Assembly: GCA_004172865.1 (NCBI GenBank)
Contig: SEBV01000006.1
Location: 372,001-436,000 of the forward strand
Direction of reading: 5' to 3'
Source of the DNA: Gammaproteobacteria bacterium
GTDB lineage: Bacteria > Pseudomonadota > Gammaproteobacteria > Pseudomonadales > Cellvibrionaceae
DNA length: 64,000 nucleotides
Part shown: positions 47,462 to 57,471 of the stretch, piece after piece
Layout: every line of letters starts with the position of its first letter
Position numbering within the stretch: position 1 is the stretch's first letter
Made by a program: the position numbers and the translations under genes
Notes under the pieces: model-generated
Databases searched by the model: none
What the model saw: only the letters and a program-made list of their open reading frames with translations
Told to the model about the DNA's origin: nothing

Positions 47462-47944
47462 CTACAACATAATTTTCCAAAGCGCCTGCGAATTTTTATC
47501 GTAGTTGGACCATAGTTCTGCGTAAGATTTTTTTAATGCAGGATGCAATTCATTCGGTGCTATATCACTCAAGGGCAAAAGCACAAACGCATTCTTGGTA
47601 ATTTCATCGCGCGGAAGCTCAACATTCGCCTCTATTCCTACAAAATCGCCATAGGTAAGAACATCTATATCCAAAGTACGCGGACTGTATTTTGGGCCAG
47701 AGCGAACTCGTCCATTTTCATCTTCGATTTTTTTTAACGATTCAGAAAGCTGTGCGATAGATAATTCGGTATTTAAAGAGACAACCAGATTGTAAAAATG
47801 TCTGCCTTTGAAACCAACTGACTCGCTTTCGTAAATTGGTGAAATAATTAATTCACCAAATAGACTTTTTAATGCATCGAGCCCCGCCTGAATATTTTTT
47901 TCGCGTTCGAGATTACTACCCAAGCCTAAAAAAACCTGCGTCAT
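47462..47944 (-). CDS. folK: 6-hydroxymethyl-7,8-dihydropterin pyrophosphokinase
   Basis: This 160-residue enzyme has VFLGLGSNLEREKNIQAGL, VGFKGRHFYNLVV, and the metal-binding SPRTLDIDVLTYGD followed by LPRDEITKNAFVLLPL. It transfers pyrophosphate in folate synthesis. Its ATG overlaps the folB stop as ATGA, so the two are coupled. Confidence 0.95.
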   Translation of the reverse strand: MTQVFLGLGSNLEREKNIQAGLDALKSLFGELIISPIYESESVGFKGRHFYNLVVSLNTELSIAQLSESLKKIEDENGRVRSGPKYSPRTLDIDVLTYGDFVGIEANVELPRDEITKNAFVLLPLSDIAPNELHPALKKSYAELWSNYDKNSQALWKIML

Positions 47945-48315
47945 TGAGCTTGCTCATTAACGATCTTTGCACCGCGTTCAATAATAATGCCGACAGCACG
48001 CGCACCTAAAACGGCATTGGGCTTGGTCAAGGTCAATCGCAACCACGGCACGTTAAATTCAGTTCGAATTAATGTTGCAATTGATTCTGCTAAAGATTCA
48101 ATAAGCAACGCGTGATGCGATTCCACGTAGGATGCGATTCGTAAAGACACAGCGTGATAATTAAGCGCGTATTGCAAATCATCGGTAGCGGCAGCCCGGC
48201 GAATATCAGTCGCCATCTCAACATCAATAATTAATGTTTGCTTGATTTGGCGCTCCCAATCGTAAACACCGATGATGGTGTCAACGCGCAAATCGCGGAT
48301 GAAAACAATATCCAT
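47941..48315 (-). CDS. folB: Dihydroneopterin aldolase
   Basis: This 124-residue protein begins MDIVFIRDLRVDTIIGVYDWER, has HALLIESLAESIATLI and the late conserved lysine in TLTKPNAVLGARAVGI. It acts one step before FolK. The ATG at 48315 matches the family N-terminus; a TTG seven codons earlier does not. Confidence 0.95.
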   Translation of the reverse strand: MDIVFIRDLRVDTIIGVYDWERQIKQTLIIDVEMATDIRRAAATDDLQYALNYHAVSLRIASYVESHHALLIESLAESIATLIRTEFNVPWLRLTLTKPNAVLGARAVGIIIERGAKIVNEQAQ

Positions 48316-48350
48316 AAGATTATTCGCCACGTGCAATTAAAGTGAAAAGT

Positions 48351-49379
48351 TTAAAGTGGAGACAAACTATCGAGAGGCCAGCGCGCTTTTACATTTACCG
48401 CAAGCGATTCGTGTTGGTTCGCCAATAAACGTTGGCAGCCAGCGTAGGCGATCATTGCACCGTTGTCGGTACAAAACTCATGGCGCGCATAAAATACTTT
48501 TGCATTAATTTTTGTGAGCGCAACTTCCAGATCTTTGCGCAATTTTTTATTAGCGGATACACCGCCGGCAATCACCAAGGTTTTTAATCCGGTTTGTTCG
48601 AGTGCGCGCTTGCATTTAATAACGAGTGTTTCCACTACCGCGGTTTGAAATGCGCAGGCGATGTCCGCGCAGGTTTGATCGTCGGGCAAACCGTTTTCTA
48701 ATTTGTGTTTGGCGACGGTGGTGAGCGTGAAGGTTTTTAATCCGCTGAAACTAAAATCCAAACCAGGACGATCAACCATAGGGCGAGGGAAAACAAATCG
48801 CCCCTCAACGCCAGATTCTGCCAACTTGGCAACTTGCGGGCCACCGGGATAATCCAGGTCGAGCATTTTGGCGGCTTTATCGAAAGCTTCGCCGGCGGCG
48901 TCATCCAAGGATTCGCCTAGTAATTCGTAAACACCAATTGCATCGACTTTAACTAGCTGCGTGTGTCCGCCCGAAACCAGTAAGGCGACAAACGGAAATT
49001 CTGGCGGTGTATCTTCGAGCATAGGTGCTAATAAATGACCTTCCATATGATGCACGCCAATCGCCGGCACATTCCACGCGTAAGCCAGCGAGCGGCCCAT
49101 AGAAGCACCCACCATAAGCGCACCGATCAAGCCGGGGCCAGACGTATAGGCAATGCCATCAATATCAGCAGGCGTTGAGCTGCTTTCTTCCATCACTTGA
49201 TTAATTAATGGAAGGATTTTGCGCACGTGATCGCGCGATGCCAGCTCAGGAACTACGCCGCCGTATTCGGCGTGCAGCGCAATTTGGCTATAAAGGGTGT
49301 GCGATAGCAGGCCCAGTTCGCTGTCATAGATGGCAACACCGGTTTCATCGCAAGAAGTTTCAAGGCCGAGAATTCGCAT
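48351..49379 (-). CDS. tsaD: tRNA N6-adenosine threonylcarbamoyltransferase TsaD
   Basis: The 342 residues contain [17 protein letters not shown], the metal-binding [34 protein letters not shown] and [13 protein letters not shown]. TsaD completes t6A37 on ANN-decoding tRNAs. It is divergent from rpsU across about 215 bp, as in many gammaproteobacteria. Confidence 0.98.
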   Translation of the reverse strand: MRILGLETSCDETGVAIYDSELGLLSHTLYSQIALHAEYGGVVPELASRDHVRKILPLINQVMEESSSTPADIDGIAYTSGPGLIGALMVGASMGRSLAYAWNVPAIGVHHMEGHLLAPMLEDTPPEFPFVALLVSGGHTQLVKVDAIGVYELLGESLDDAAGEAFDKAAKMLDLDYPGGPQVAKLAESGVEGRFVFPRPMVDRPGLDFSFSGLKTFTLTTVAKHKLENGLPDDQTCADIACAFQTAVVETLVIKCKRALEQTGLKTLVIAGGVSANKKLRKDLEVALTKINAKVFYARHEFCTDNGAMIAYAGCQRLLANQHESLAVNVKARWPLDSLSPL

Positions 49380-49472
49380 GGCAGATTAGTGGTCTCTCTA
49401 AAATCAGGCCGCCATCATAAAGGAGATATAAGCACAAAAATAGAAGTTTGGCCGTGTTTGAGGGCCAAGTGG

Positions 49473-49499
49473 TTGCAGCAGTAAAAGGAAGTGTATAGA
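49473..49499 (+). promoter_or_regulatory. Possible promoter of rpsU-dnaG-rpoD
   Basis: TTGCAG (49473-49478), a 15-base spacer and TATAGA (49494-49499) lie about 95 bp before rpsU. The spacer is short, so the assignment is tentative. Confidence 0.35.
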
Positions 49500-49593
49500 A
49501 TCCGCACCCCTCGGATACATTACCGTCTCGTGTTTACACAGACGATATCGGGAATCCTCAAGACATCATTTTTCAGAACAAACAGGTCAAAAC

Positions 49594-49809
49594 ATGCCTT
49601 CAGTAAAACTTAAAGAAAACGAACCATTTGACGTAGCATTACGTCGTTTTAAACGTGCTTGTGAAAAAGCAGGTATTTTGGCTGATGTTCGCGCTCGCGA
49701 ATGCTACGAGAAGCCAACCACTATTCGTAAACGTGACGCCGCTGCTGCAGTTAAGCGCCATGCTAAAAAGGTTCAACGCGAATCTAAAAAGTTTACCCGT
49801 CTGTACTAA
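49594..49809 (+). CDS. rpsU: 30S ribosomal protein S21
   Basis: This 71-residue basic protein begins [20 protein letters not shown] and ends [19 protein letters not shown]21 helps recognise mRNA at initiation. It is the first gene of the macromolecular synthesis cluster with dnaG and rpoD. Confidence 0.98.
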   Translation: MPSVKLKENEPFDVALRRFKRACEKAGILADVRARECYEKPTTIRKRDAAAAVKRHAKKVQRESKKFTRLY

Positions 49810-49873
49810 GTTACAACTGGTTGACTGCGTGAGACTCTAGCGAGTTAAACGCTGCGTAATAAGTGATGCCTTG

Positions 49874-49907
49874 AAAACCGCGATGTACTTGTACTTCGCG
49901 GTTTTTT
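49874..49907 (+). terminator. Terminator between rpsU and dnaG
   Basis: AAAACCGCGA pairs with TCGCGGTTTT, followed by further T. As in the E. coli operon, this partial terminator would keep primase expression far below that of S21. Confidence 0.9.
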
Positions 49908-49999
49908 GCTGCCTGCACAATTCAGGATATTTACAACCTCCTCACTCCTGCGTTGTTTAATTAGTAGATACTAGCAATCCACAACCAGCGACTTATCTT

Positions 50000-52069
50000 A
50001 TGTCCGGCATGATCCCGCAAAGCTTTATTGACGATCTACTCGACCGCATCGATATAGTCGACACGGTGGATAGCCGCATCAAATTGCGCAAAACCGGCAA
50101 AAATTACAGTGCCTGCTGCCCGTTCCATGAAGAGAAAACCCCCTCCTTTACCGTAAGCCCCGAAAAGCAGTTTTATTATTGCTTCGGTTGCGGCGCGAGC
50201 GGTAATGCGCTGGGGTTTGTGATGGATTACGAGCGACTAAGTTTTCCTGAAGCGATTGAATCGCTAGCGCGCGTAGCGGGATTAACCGTACCGCGCGAAG
50301 TACAAACCGAAGCGCAGGTGAAACGCGAGCAAGAGCGTAAAAGTATCTACAGCTTGCTGGAAAAAGCTGATGAATTTTATCAGCAGTTGTTGCGCCATCA
50401 CCCCAGCAAACATATGGCGGTCAACTACCTTAAGGGGCGCGGGCTGGATGGCAAAACGGCCAAAGATTATGGCGTCGGCTTCGCAGCGCCGGGCTGGGAT
50501 AACTTGCTCAAGGCGCTTGCAAGCAATGACGAGGATAAGCATCTGCTGATTGAAGGCGGCATGCTGATCCATCATGAGCAAGACAAAAAACTCTACGACC
50601 GTTTTCGCCACCGCATCATGTTCCCAATTCGCGATACCCGTGGGCGAGTCATCGGCTTTGGTGGTCGTGTGCTAGGCGACGACAAACCCAAATATCTCAA
50701 CTCGCCCGAAACTCCCGTTTTCCATAAAGGCCAGGAACTTTACGGTCTCTACGAAGCGCGCCTCGCCTATCGCGATTTGCCGCGCTTATTAGTCGTCGAA
50801 GGCTATATGGATGTGGTGAGCCTGGCGCAATTTGGCATCCGCTACGGCGTCGCAACACTCGGCACCGCCTGCGGCGAAGATCATCTCGACAAAGCCTTTA
50901 AATACACCAACGAAGTCGTATTTTGTTTCGATGGCGATAAAGCTGGTCGCGCCGCTGCAAGCCGTGCGCTCGAAGCATCGCTCACCACCATGGCCGATGG
51001 CCGTACCGTGAAATTCCTGTTTTTACCCGAAGGCGAAGACCCGGACACACTGGTTCGTAAAATCGGCCCGGAAAAATTCGAAACCATGATTTCCATGGCG
51101 GTTCCGCTGGAGGATCAGTTGTTCGACACCGCCGCCGAGGGTCTAAACATTCGCACCATGGAGGGCCGCGCGACTTTTAGTAAACGCGCTGCACCCATGC
51201 TGGATAAGCTGCCGAAAAGCGTGTTTCGTGAATTGATGTTTGAAAACCTCGCAACCCGTACCGGTTTAAGCCGTAACATTTTGCAGGATTTGATTCTCGA
51301 AGCAGTCAAGAATCCCGAACCGAAACCTGAACCCATTAAAGAGCCAGCAAAACCGGTTCAGCGAGAATCCATTAAGGCGCAACCAAGCCAAATTCATATC
51401 CAACAAGCTACTCAACCGCAGGCAGCGCCAACTCATATACCACATCATCAGGATGAAGATCCGGGCTGGTCTGATTACTATGAAACGGAAGCCCCGCCGC
51501 CAAACTACGATGAATATTACACCGGCCATAGCACGCGCCCGGTTGCTAAAGAACCATCATCACCGTGGAATAGCGCAAGTAATCGCATGCTCATGACGCC
51601 TGCGCAAAAAGCCGTTGCCTTGTTGGTCGCCACGCCTAGCCTTGCTGCACTTGAAGCGGATCACGACACTTGGCTGGAAAATAGCGATGCTGACCTCCAA
51701 ATGCTTGGCCGTCTATTGAAAGTGCTGCATGAGCGCCCACATTACAATCTCTCGCATTTGATTGGCTATTGGCGGGGAATTTACGGCGAAGAAGCCACCG
51801 AGCGCCTGGCGAAAATTGCGGGTAGCGATTTACTCCAAGCCGCCAGTGCGTTGAGCGTTACGCGCGAGGATAAGGCTGCGAAAGCGGATTACGACAGCGA
51901 AGCGGCGTTTAGCGGCTGCCTGGAAGCACTCCATCGCCAGCAAAACGCAAAAAAAACTGCAACATCCTTGGAAAAACTCAAGAACACCGACTTTACTCAA
52001 CTCTCCAAAGAAGAACGGGATCAACTGGTGCGGGCCGCGTTAACGAATAAACCTCCGCCCACCCCTTAA
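50000..52069 (+). CDS. dnaG: DNA primase
   Basis: This 689-residue primase has an N-terminal CHC2 zinc finger (CCPFHEEKTPSF and YYCFGCGASG), a catalytic core with GFGGRVLGDDKPKYLNSPET and the TOPRIM motifs VVEGYMDVV and CFDGDKAGR. A Pro/Gln-rich linker (about 435-510) leads to a C-terminal helicase-binding domain. It makes RNA primers with DnaB. The Shine-Dalgarno is weak, consistent with low expression; ATG at 50009 (M4) is an alternative. Confidence 0.98.
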   Translation: MSGMIPQSFIDDLLDRIDIVDTVDSRIKLRKTGKNYSACCPFHEEKTPSFTVSPEKQFYYCFGCGASGNALGFVMDYERLSFPEAIESLARVAGLTVPREVQTEAQVKREQERKSIYSLLEKADEFYQQLLRHHPSKHMAVNYLKGRGLDGKTAKDYGVGFAAPGWDNLLKALASNDEDKHLLIEGGMLIHHEQDKKLYDRFRHRIMFPIRDTRGRVIGFGGRVLGDDKPKYLNSPETPVFHKGQELYGLYEARLAYRDLPRLLVVEGYMDVVSLAQFGIRYGVATLGTACGEDHLDKAFKYTNEVVFCFDGDKAGRAAASRALEASLTTMADGRTVKFLFLPEGEDPDTLVRKIGPEKFETMISMAVPLEDQLFDTAAEGLNIRTMEGRATFSKRAAPMLDKLPKSVFRELMFENLATRTGLSRNILQDLILEAVKNPEPKPEPIKEPAKPVQRESIKAQPSQIHIQQATQPQAAPTHIPHHQDEDPGWSDYYETEAPPPNYDEYYTGHSTRPVAKEPSSPWNSASNRMLMTPAQKAVALLVATPSLAALEADHDTWLENSDADLQMLGRLLKVLHERPHYNLSHLIGYWRGIYGEEATERLAKIAGSDLLQAASALSVTREDKAAKADYDSEAAFSGCLEALHRQQNAKKTATSLEKLKNTDFTQLSKEERDQLVRAALTNKPPPTP

Positions 52070-52160
52070 AAACACAAAAATCGTCCCCAATATGATCACA
52101 AGAACCCATTCCTGACTCAACTAATAGGCAGTTCGCTAGAATCCAAAGGTCCAATTGCGC

Positions 52161-52166
52161 TATAAT
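52161..52166 (+). promoter_or_regulatory. -10 element of a probable rpoD promoter
   Basis: TATAAT is followed by a GC-rich discriminator (CCCGCGC) 44 bp before the rpoD start. No good -35 is visible, so an activator may be needed, or rpoD may be read mainly from upstream. Confidence 0.5.
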
Positions 52167-52209
52167 CCCGCGCTTTGCATTTCTCACTCACGTTTGACAG
52201 GGTTAATTA

Positions 52210-54075
52210 ATGTCTGATGACGCTCAAGAAAAACAGTCTCGTATTAAAGAGCTGATAGCCCGCGGTAAAGAGCAGGGTTACCTCACGTACGCTGAAGTTA
52301 ACGACCATTTGCCGGAAGATATTTCGGATCCGGATCAGGTTGAAGACATCATCCAGATGATTAACGACATGGGGATTCGCGTATACGAAACCGCGCCCGA
52401 TGCCGATACCTTATTGATGACCGATGGCGATTCAGCCGCCGATGAAATCGCTGCCGCTGAAGCTGCCGCAGCACTTGCTGCCGTAGAAACCGAAGCTGGC
52501 CGCACCACCGACCCCGTGCGTATGTATATGCGCGAAATGGGTACCGTGGAATTGCTGACTCGCGAAGGCGAAATCGTCATTGCAAAACGCATCGAAGAAG
52601 GTGTGCGCGAGCTTATGCACGCCGTTGCTTATTGGCCCGGTGCCGTGCAAAAAATCCTCGACGAATATGCGTTAGTTGCCAAAGAAGAGCGTCGTCTTGC
52701 CGACGTGATTATCGGCTGGCTTGACCCAGTTGAAGAAATTCCAGCAACTATTATCGATGAAGATGCTGAAATTGAAGTTGCACCTATTGCTGGTGCGAAG
52801 GCCGCTGGCGATGATGACGAAGAAGAAGGCGCTGCTACTGAAGATGAAGAAGAAGCAGTTTCGGGTGTAGACCCGGAAGAAGCCAAAGTTCGCTTTGAAG
52901 CCCTGCAAAAGCAACACGAAAAAGCAGTTAAAGCTTTGGCGAAATACGGCTACGGCAGCAAACAAGCTGAAAAAGAATTATTTGAACTGGGCGACCTGTT
53001 TAAATTCTTTAAAATTCCAGCGCGCCAATTCGAACCGCTTTACACCAAAGCTCGCGAAACACTGGAAACCGTGCGTAAAGCTGAGCGTTTGGTAATGGAT
53101 TTGTGTACTCGCAAAGCGCAAATGCAACGCAAAACCTTTATCAAAGAATTCCCCGGCAACGAAATCAATGAAGAATGGTTGCCCGATTTAATCAAAGCCA
53201 AAACCGAAAATGCCGAAAGATTACAAGCGGTATTGCCTGACGTTATTGCCGGCCAGCAAGCCTTGGCACATATCGAAGCTGAAAGCGGTTTAAGCCTTGC
53301 GAGCATTAAAGATATCAACCGTCGCATGTCGATTGGTGAAGCCCGTGCACGTCGCGCCAAGAAAGAAATGGTTGAGGCCAACTTGCGTCTCGTTATTTCT
53401 ATCGCGAAAAAATACACCAACCGCGGTTTGCAATTCCTCGATTTGATTCAGGAAGGCAATATCGGCTTGATGAAAGCCGTGGATAAATTCGAATACCGTC
53501 GCGGTTACAAGTTCTCGACTTATGCCACCTGGTGGATTCGTCAGGCAATCACCCGTTCTATCGCCGACCAGGCGCGTACCATTCGTATTCCGGTACACAT
53601 GATTGAGACGATTAACAAACTCAATCGCGTATCGCGCCAAATGCTGCAAGAAATGGGTCGCGAACCAACGCCAGAAGAACTCGGCGAACGTATGGACATG
53701 CCAGAAGATAAAGTTCGCAAAGTGTTGAAAATCGCCAAAGAACCCATCTCCATGGAAACCCCGATCGGCGACGATGAAGATTCACATTTGGGCGATTTCA
53801 TCGAAGACACCACCATCGTGTCTCCCGTTGAATCCGCCACCATGGAAGGCTTGATGGAAGCCACGCGCGAAGTGCTCGCAGGCCTCACCGCCCGCGAAGC
53901 AAAAGTACTGCGCATGCGTTTCGGTATCGACATGAACACCGACCACACGCTGGAAGAAGTGGGCAAGCAATTCGACGTAACGCGCGAGCGTATCCGTCAG
54001 ATCGAAGCCAAAGCGTTACGCAAATTGCGTCACCCATCGCGCTCAGATCATTTGCGTAGCTTTTTAGATGACTAG
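52210..54075 (+). CDS. rpoD: RNA polymerase sigma-70 factor
   Basis: This 621-residue primary sigma factor has an N-terminal region 1.1 ([18 protein letters not shown]), region 1.2 ([16 protein letters not shown]), and an acidic non-conserved region (about 195-225, [15 protein letters not shown]). Region 2 contains [27 protein letters not shown]-type sequence split by its known motifs. Region 3 follows, and region 4 ends with [20 protein letters not shown]. It directs housekeeping transcription. Its length is in the usual range for gammaproteobacteria. Confidence 0.98.
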   Translation: MSDDAQEKQSRIKELIARGKEQGYLTYAEVNDHLPEDISDPDQVEDIIQMINDMGIRVYETAPDADTLLMTDGDSAADEIAAAEAAAALAAVETEAGRTTDPVRMYMREMGTVELLTREGEIVIAKRIEEGVRELMHAVAYWPGAVQKILDEYALVAKEERRLADVIIGWLDPVEEIPATIIDEDAEIEVAPIAGAKAAGDDDEEEGAATEDEEEAVSGVDPEEAKVRFEALQKQHEKAVKALAKYGYGSKQAEKELFELGDLFKFFKIPARQFEPLYTKARETLETVRKAERLVMDLCTRKAQMQRKTFIKEFPGNEINEEWLPDLIKAKTENAERLQAVLPDVIAGQQALAHIEAESGLSLASIKDINRRMSIGEARARRAKKEMVEANLRLVISIAKKYTNRGLQFLDLIQEGNIGLMKAVDKFEYRRGYKFSTYATWWIRQAITRSIADQARTIRIPVHMIETINKLNRVSRQMLQEMGREPTPEELGERMDMPEDKVRKVLKIAKEPISMETPIGDDEDSHLGDFIEDTTIVSPVESATMEGLMEATREVLAGLTAREAKVLRMRFGIDMNTDHTLEEVGKQFDVTRERIRQIEAKALRKLRHPSRSDHLRSFLDD

Positions 54076-54126
54076 CAGTTCCTTGATGAATCATTGCCAC
54101 AACTAAGTGATCATCAAACGAACAAA

Positions 54127-54156
54127 ATAAAACCCGCCAAGTGCGGGTTTTATTTT
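54127..54156 (+). terminator. Terminator of rpoD
   Basis: AAAACCCGC, a short loop and GCGGGTTTT are followed by ATTTTT, about 50 bases after the rpoD stop. Confidence 0.9.
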
Positions 54157-54227
54157 TAGTACGATCTGTAAACTATTTGCCTCTAAATCGCTTACTCAAG
54201 GCTATAGCCACATACAAAACAAGTCTC

Positions 54228-54233
54228 TATAAT
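54228..54233 (+). promoter_or_regulatory. -10 element of the tRNA promoter
   Basis: A consensus TATAAT is followed by a GC-rich discriminator (GCGCGC), typical of stringently controlled tRNA promoters, 35 bp before the tRNA. No clear -35. Confidence 0.6.
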
Positions 54234-54267
54234 GCGCGCTCGCAAGTTCAGGCTTGCACCTCTTTTG

Positions 54268-54344
54268 GGGCCTATAGCTCAGTTGGTTAGAGCATCCGAC
54301 TCATAATCGGCAGGTCACTGGTTCAAGTCCAGTTGGGCCCACCA
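54268..54344 (+). tRNA. tRNA with CAT anticodon (elongator Met or Ile2)
   Basis: A 77-base cloverleaf can be drawn: acceptor GGGCCTA with TGGGCCC, a discriminator A and an encoded CCA; D-arm AGCTCAGTTGGTTAGAGC; anticodon loop CTCATAA; T-arm ACTGG-TTCAAGT-CCAGT. The CAT anticodon fits elongator Met or, if C34 becomes lysidine, Ile decoding AUA. The anticodon stem resembles E. coli ileX. The base pair closing that stem (27-43) is a T-C mismatch. A tRNA downstream of rpoD is also found in Pseudomonas. Confidence 0.93.
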
Positions 54345-54839
54345 TATTTCCTCGTTATTTTAAATTTCCATTGATGCTATCAAGAAACTATTGCTAATTA
54401 ATTAACGTTAGCCACTCTCCATCAATAGATAAATTATCTTACCTTCAGCTTTAATTCTCTTCAAAAAAATTTTGTATTAAATAATAGACATATAAAAAAT
54501 CAAATTGAAAATTTCCCGCAACCCTAATTTTTAATTATTCGCTGTAAACCTACGATAATTTTTAACCAATAATTTACGTTAGCAAATCAATCAAACACTC
54601 AAAAAAACTCCTAATCTCTTCATAAAGAAGATCTATTTTTTATTATCTAATTTAATGCAGCTGACAATTTATATTCGCTGTATCCATCCACTTCACCATC
54701 ACCTGTATCTATCCGTCTTTACTGCCCTCCCACACAATGCATCCCATGTTAGCGATTTGCGTGACCGCTAATGTCAGAGTGATTTAAAGTTTTCTTTTTC
54801 CAAGAATGGGAAAAGGATGGATATTAAAAGGATTATTTT
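54345..54839. other. AT-rich intergenic region without a recognisable gene
   Basis: Nearly 500 bp between the tRNA and the protease leader have no convincing ORF. ACGTTAGC occurs twice (54405-54412 and 54576-54583). Base composition is clearly more AT-rich than in neighbouring genes. Confidence 0.6.
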
Positions 54840-54905
54840 ATGGAAATTGATAATTTCAACGTAAGTTCTGCCTCCACTGGTTTGGTGCGAGTCGTAAATA
54901 GGTAG
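54840..54905 (+). CDS. Possible 21-residue leader peptide upstream of the M4 protease
   Basis: ATG 54840 is preceded by AAAAGGATT and opens a 21-codon frame (MEIDNFNVSSAS, then TGLVRVVNR) closed by TAG. It ends 119 bases before the protease start, and two competing hairpins lie between them. Whether it is translated cannot be told from sequence. Confidence 0.3.
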   Translation: MEIDNFNVSSASTGLVRVVNR

Positions 54906-54937
54906 CAGTACACCAAGGACACAACCAAAGCGATGCA

Positions 54938-54996
54938 CTCTAACACTAGAGGGCTGGCTTTTGCTCGGGTCAAAAATGCTTCTAACGTCGTTAGAG
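54938..54996 (+). promoter_or_regulatory. Competing hairpins in the protease leader
   Basis: CTCTA-ACAC-TAGAG (54938-54951) and TCTAAC-GTC-GTTAGA (54981-54995) can each fold locally. However, CTCTAAC (54938-54944) also pairs perfectly with GTTAGAG (54990-54996), giving an exclusive alternative. The structure ends just before AAAGGAG of the protease gene. Confidence 0.4.
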
Positions 54997-55024
54997 GAAA
55001 TGTAATTTCAAAAGGAGTTCAACA

Positions 55025-57385
55025 ATGTGTAATTTTTATGTGCAATTTTATAAATATCCACTAAGCCGTTCGTTAATTGCAGCAACTGTTGCTATGGTTT
55101 TTTCGACGGCAGCTCATGCCGCAGATATAAATTCAACCACCACACCGATCAATCGCACACTTGCCGCTTCAAGCGCGCAGAGCTTATCGAGTGCAGCTAG
55201 CTCTCCATTAATTCCCTTTTACGACAAACCTGTTGATACGGATGGCGATACCGATACAACTCCGCGCTCACCCAAACGACCGCTGGTCCGTTACACCACC
55301 GATCCTTTTGCGAAAATGGATAACGTTTTTTCTAAGGCAGCGAGTAATCCTATTGCAGTGCCGGAGTTAGCGCGCGCACTTAAACAATTGGAATTATTGC
55401 GTCGCAGCGATACAACGCTGGATCAGGAAACTTCTTTGATCGTGCGCAATGCTGCAGTCGATGAAATGGGTACGCTCAATGTGCGATTTCAGCAAACTTA
55501 TAACGGCATTTTTGTTAAAAACGGCGGCTTCATCAGTCATTTGCAAGAGAAGAAAAATTACGAAGAAGATTCTGATTTTTTAAAGCGCGGTATTCGATTG
55601 GATGTTCGCCCACGATTATCACGTGAGAGCGCGATTCAATTAGTGTCCGAACAACGCTCCCACGTATTGCCCTACTCATGGGAACCTCGTGCCGAATTAC
55701 AAATTCATCCGCAATATCAAAACTTGTTGGATGAAACTGGAAAAGCTGCACTCAAAAGTGATTTCGATTTAACTGCCGACGATGCAGCGCCCGGAATAAA
55801 TGCTGAGCGTGTGCCGCGCACCATATTGGGTTATAAATTGGTGTGGAGCATTAAAACATTGGAAGGTGTTGAAAATGGTTTTGGCCCGCACAGTGAACTT
55901 GAATCTGTTGTTGATGCAAACACTGGCGAATTAATTTCACAGCGGCCACTGGCGAGCGAAATTGTGGGAACCGGAACCGGCCCGCATGTTGGTACCGTGA
56001 GCATTAATACCAAGCAGGAATCAAAAATTGGTTTTCGCATGACAGATACAATCCGCAATTATTCAACCATGGATGATGACTTTGATAGCAACGAAAGCCC
56101 CAATCAGGATTTTGATAATGTGTGGGGAAGCCTTACACAATTCCCGTTTGCTGGCGGCGACGGTGGTTTGCAATCTGTACGACAAGGCGCGATGGTAGAT
56201 GTGCATCATTTCTCACGCGTGTTTTGGGATTTACAAAAAAATGTTTTCAAACGCAACGGTGTAGATAATGATTTTGCGGAAACTAATAATTTCGTACACA
56301 ACGATTTTAAGTTAGCTAACGCGGCTTACCATTGGTGGACTGGTAATATCGTTTACGGTGATGATCCAAATATGCAAGCGGCAGATGTTGTTGCTCATGA
56401 ACATGGCCATGCTTTTCAACACGAAACCAATGGACTTGGTGGAGATGTGGATGAATCCATTGCCGATATTTGGGGAGTATTAGGTGAACTTTATTTTACA
56501 TCTGGAAATTTTTCTGCACAAAGCACAAAGCTTCCAGCAAGTGTTGCGCGTGACGTTACGTCTTCAAGATCAAATCTGTTTGTAAATAGTGTTGGCCGCG
56601 ATATGGTAAAGCCAAGTCGTCAAGCAGGTACACCGAATTTCTTTTTTCCAGGCATAGATCAACTTGAAATTCATACACGCGGCGGCCCTAACAATCGCGC
56701 ATTTTATTTTATGTCGCAAGGCGCTTCATGCCAAATGACTGATGCAGATTATAGCGATTTATTACCATGGGGAATGACGGGAATTGGCCCAGCGGCAGCG
56801 GGAGGAGTTCTTGCTCATGCAATGATTAATGACATGCCTGACGGCCCGGATTATTTAGAAACGCGAAATGCAATGGTCACCGGTGCTCAGCATATGTTTG
56901 GTGCGAACGCGGCGCAAACTAATGCGACACGCAATGCTTATGCAGGAATTAATGTTGGTGCGAAAGCCGCTAACTATCCAGCAATGCCGTTAACTATTGT
57001 CGGACAAGGTATTCGCTCGCTGGTTGTGCCGCAATTTCTTGGCCGCCCACTTCAGCCAACCAAACCTGCGGAATGTCCAAATAAATTAACTGTTCTTTCA
57101 ACGTCCGGTAACGATCATTTTTATACTGTATCTATTCCTGCCGGAAAAAAATTAACAGTAGCATTACAGCCTTCATTTTCGAAAATGCAGGTGACCGCTC
57201 AGGATAAAGTGTTGGGAACATCGGTTTTAAACGTGACATCTGAAGCAAATACATTTATCGCGAAAGCTGGCACTGCACCTGGGCCGGTATCAAGTAATCG
57301 TATTATTTTGTTGCACGTTACACAGCTGACCCCCACTCCAGCCAACTTACCATCGACTTATTTTTTATCGGTTAACTGGGAATAA
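55025..57385 (+). CDS. Thermolysin-like (M4 family) secreted metalloprotease
   Basis: The 786 residues start with a signal peptide cut after AHA (about 32), then a long propeptide with an FTP-type region (VRFQQTYNGIFVKNGGF) and a second propeptide half. The zinc site is VVAHEHGHAFQHE (His458, Glu459, His462), with Glu477 in DESIADIWG as the likely third ligand. The later IHTRGGPNNRAFYFMSQGA supplies the transition-state His of M4 enzymes. The HExxH-to-Glu spacing is about five residues shorter than in thermolysin. The C-terminal 120 residues form a beta-domain, possibly PPC-like. AAAGGAG lies well placed before the ATG. Confidence 0.88.
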   Translation: MCNFYVQFYKYPLSRSLIAATVAMVFSTAAHAADINSTTTPINRTLAASSAQSLSSAASSPLIPFYDKPVDTDGDTDTTPRSPKRPLVRYTTDPFAKMDNVFSKAASNPIAVPELARALKQLELLRRSDTTLDQETSLIVRNAAVDEMGTLNVRFQQTYNGIFVKNGGFISHLQEKKNYEEDSDFLKRGIRLDVRPRLSRESAIQLVSEQRSHVLPYSWEPRAELQIHPQYQNLLDETGKAALKSDFDLTADDAAPGINAERVPRTILGYKLVWSIKTLEGVENGFGPHSELESVVDANTGELISQRPLASEIVGTGTGPHVGTVSINTKQESKIGFRMTDTIRNYSTMDDDFDSNESPNQDFDNVWGSLTQFPFAGGDGGLQSVRQGAMVDVHHFSRVFWDLQKNVFKRNGVDNDFAETNNFVHNDFKLANAAYHWWTGNIVYGDDPNMQAADVVAHEHGHAFQHETNGLGGDVDESIADIWGVLGELYFTSGNFSAQSTKLPASVARDVTSSRSNLFVNSVGRDMVKPSRQAGTPNFFFPGIDQLEIHTRGGPNNRAFYFMSQGASCQMTDADYSDLLPWGMTGIGPAAAGGVLAHAMINDMPDGPDYLETRNAMVTGAQHMFGANAAQTNATRNAYAGINVGAKAANYPAMPLTIVGQGIRSLVVPQFLGRPLQPTKPAECPNKLTVLSTSGNDHFYTVSIPAGKKLTVALQPSFSKMQVTAQDKVLGTSVLNVTSEANTFIAKAGTAPGPVSSNRIILLHVTQLTPTPANLPSTYFLSVNWE

Positions 57386-57433
57386 GTTTCTACAGCTCAT
57401 TGATGTAGCTTTCTATAAATAAGTTGATGGCAT

Positions 57434-57471
57434 CAAAACGCACACTTCTGTTGTTGGAAGTATGCGTTTTT
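57434..57471 (+). terminator. Terminator of the protease gene
   Basis: AAAACGCA and ACTTC arms pair with GAAGT and TGCGTTTT, followed by TC; stem about 13 bp with one C-A mismatch. Confidence 0.82.

Noticed and set aside
54345-54839. Genomic island boundary at the tRNA
   Set aside because: tRNAs often border islands, but I see no integrase, no direct repeat of the tRNA 3' end and no mobile gene downstream; AT-richness alone is not enough.
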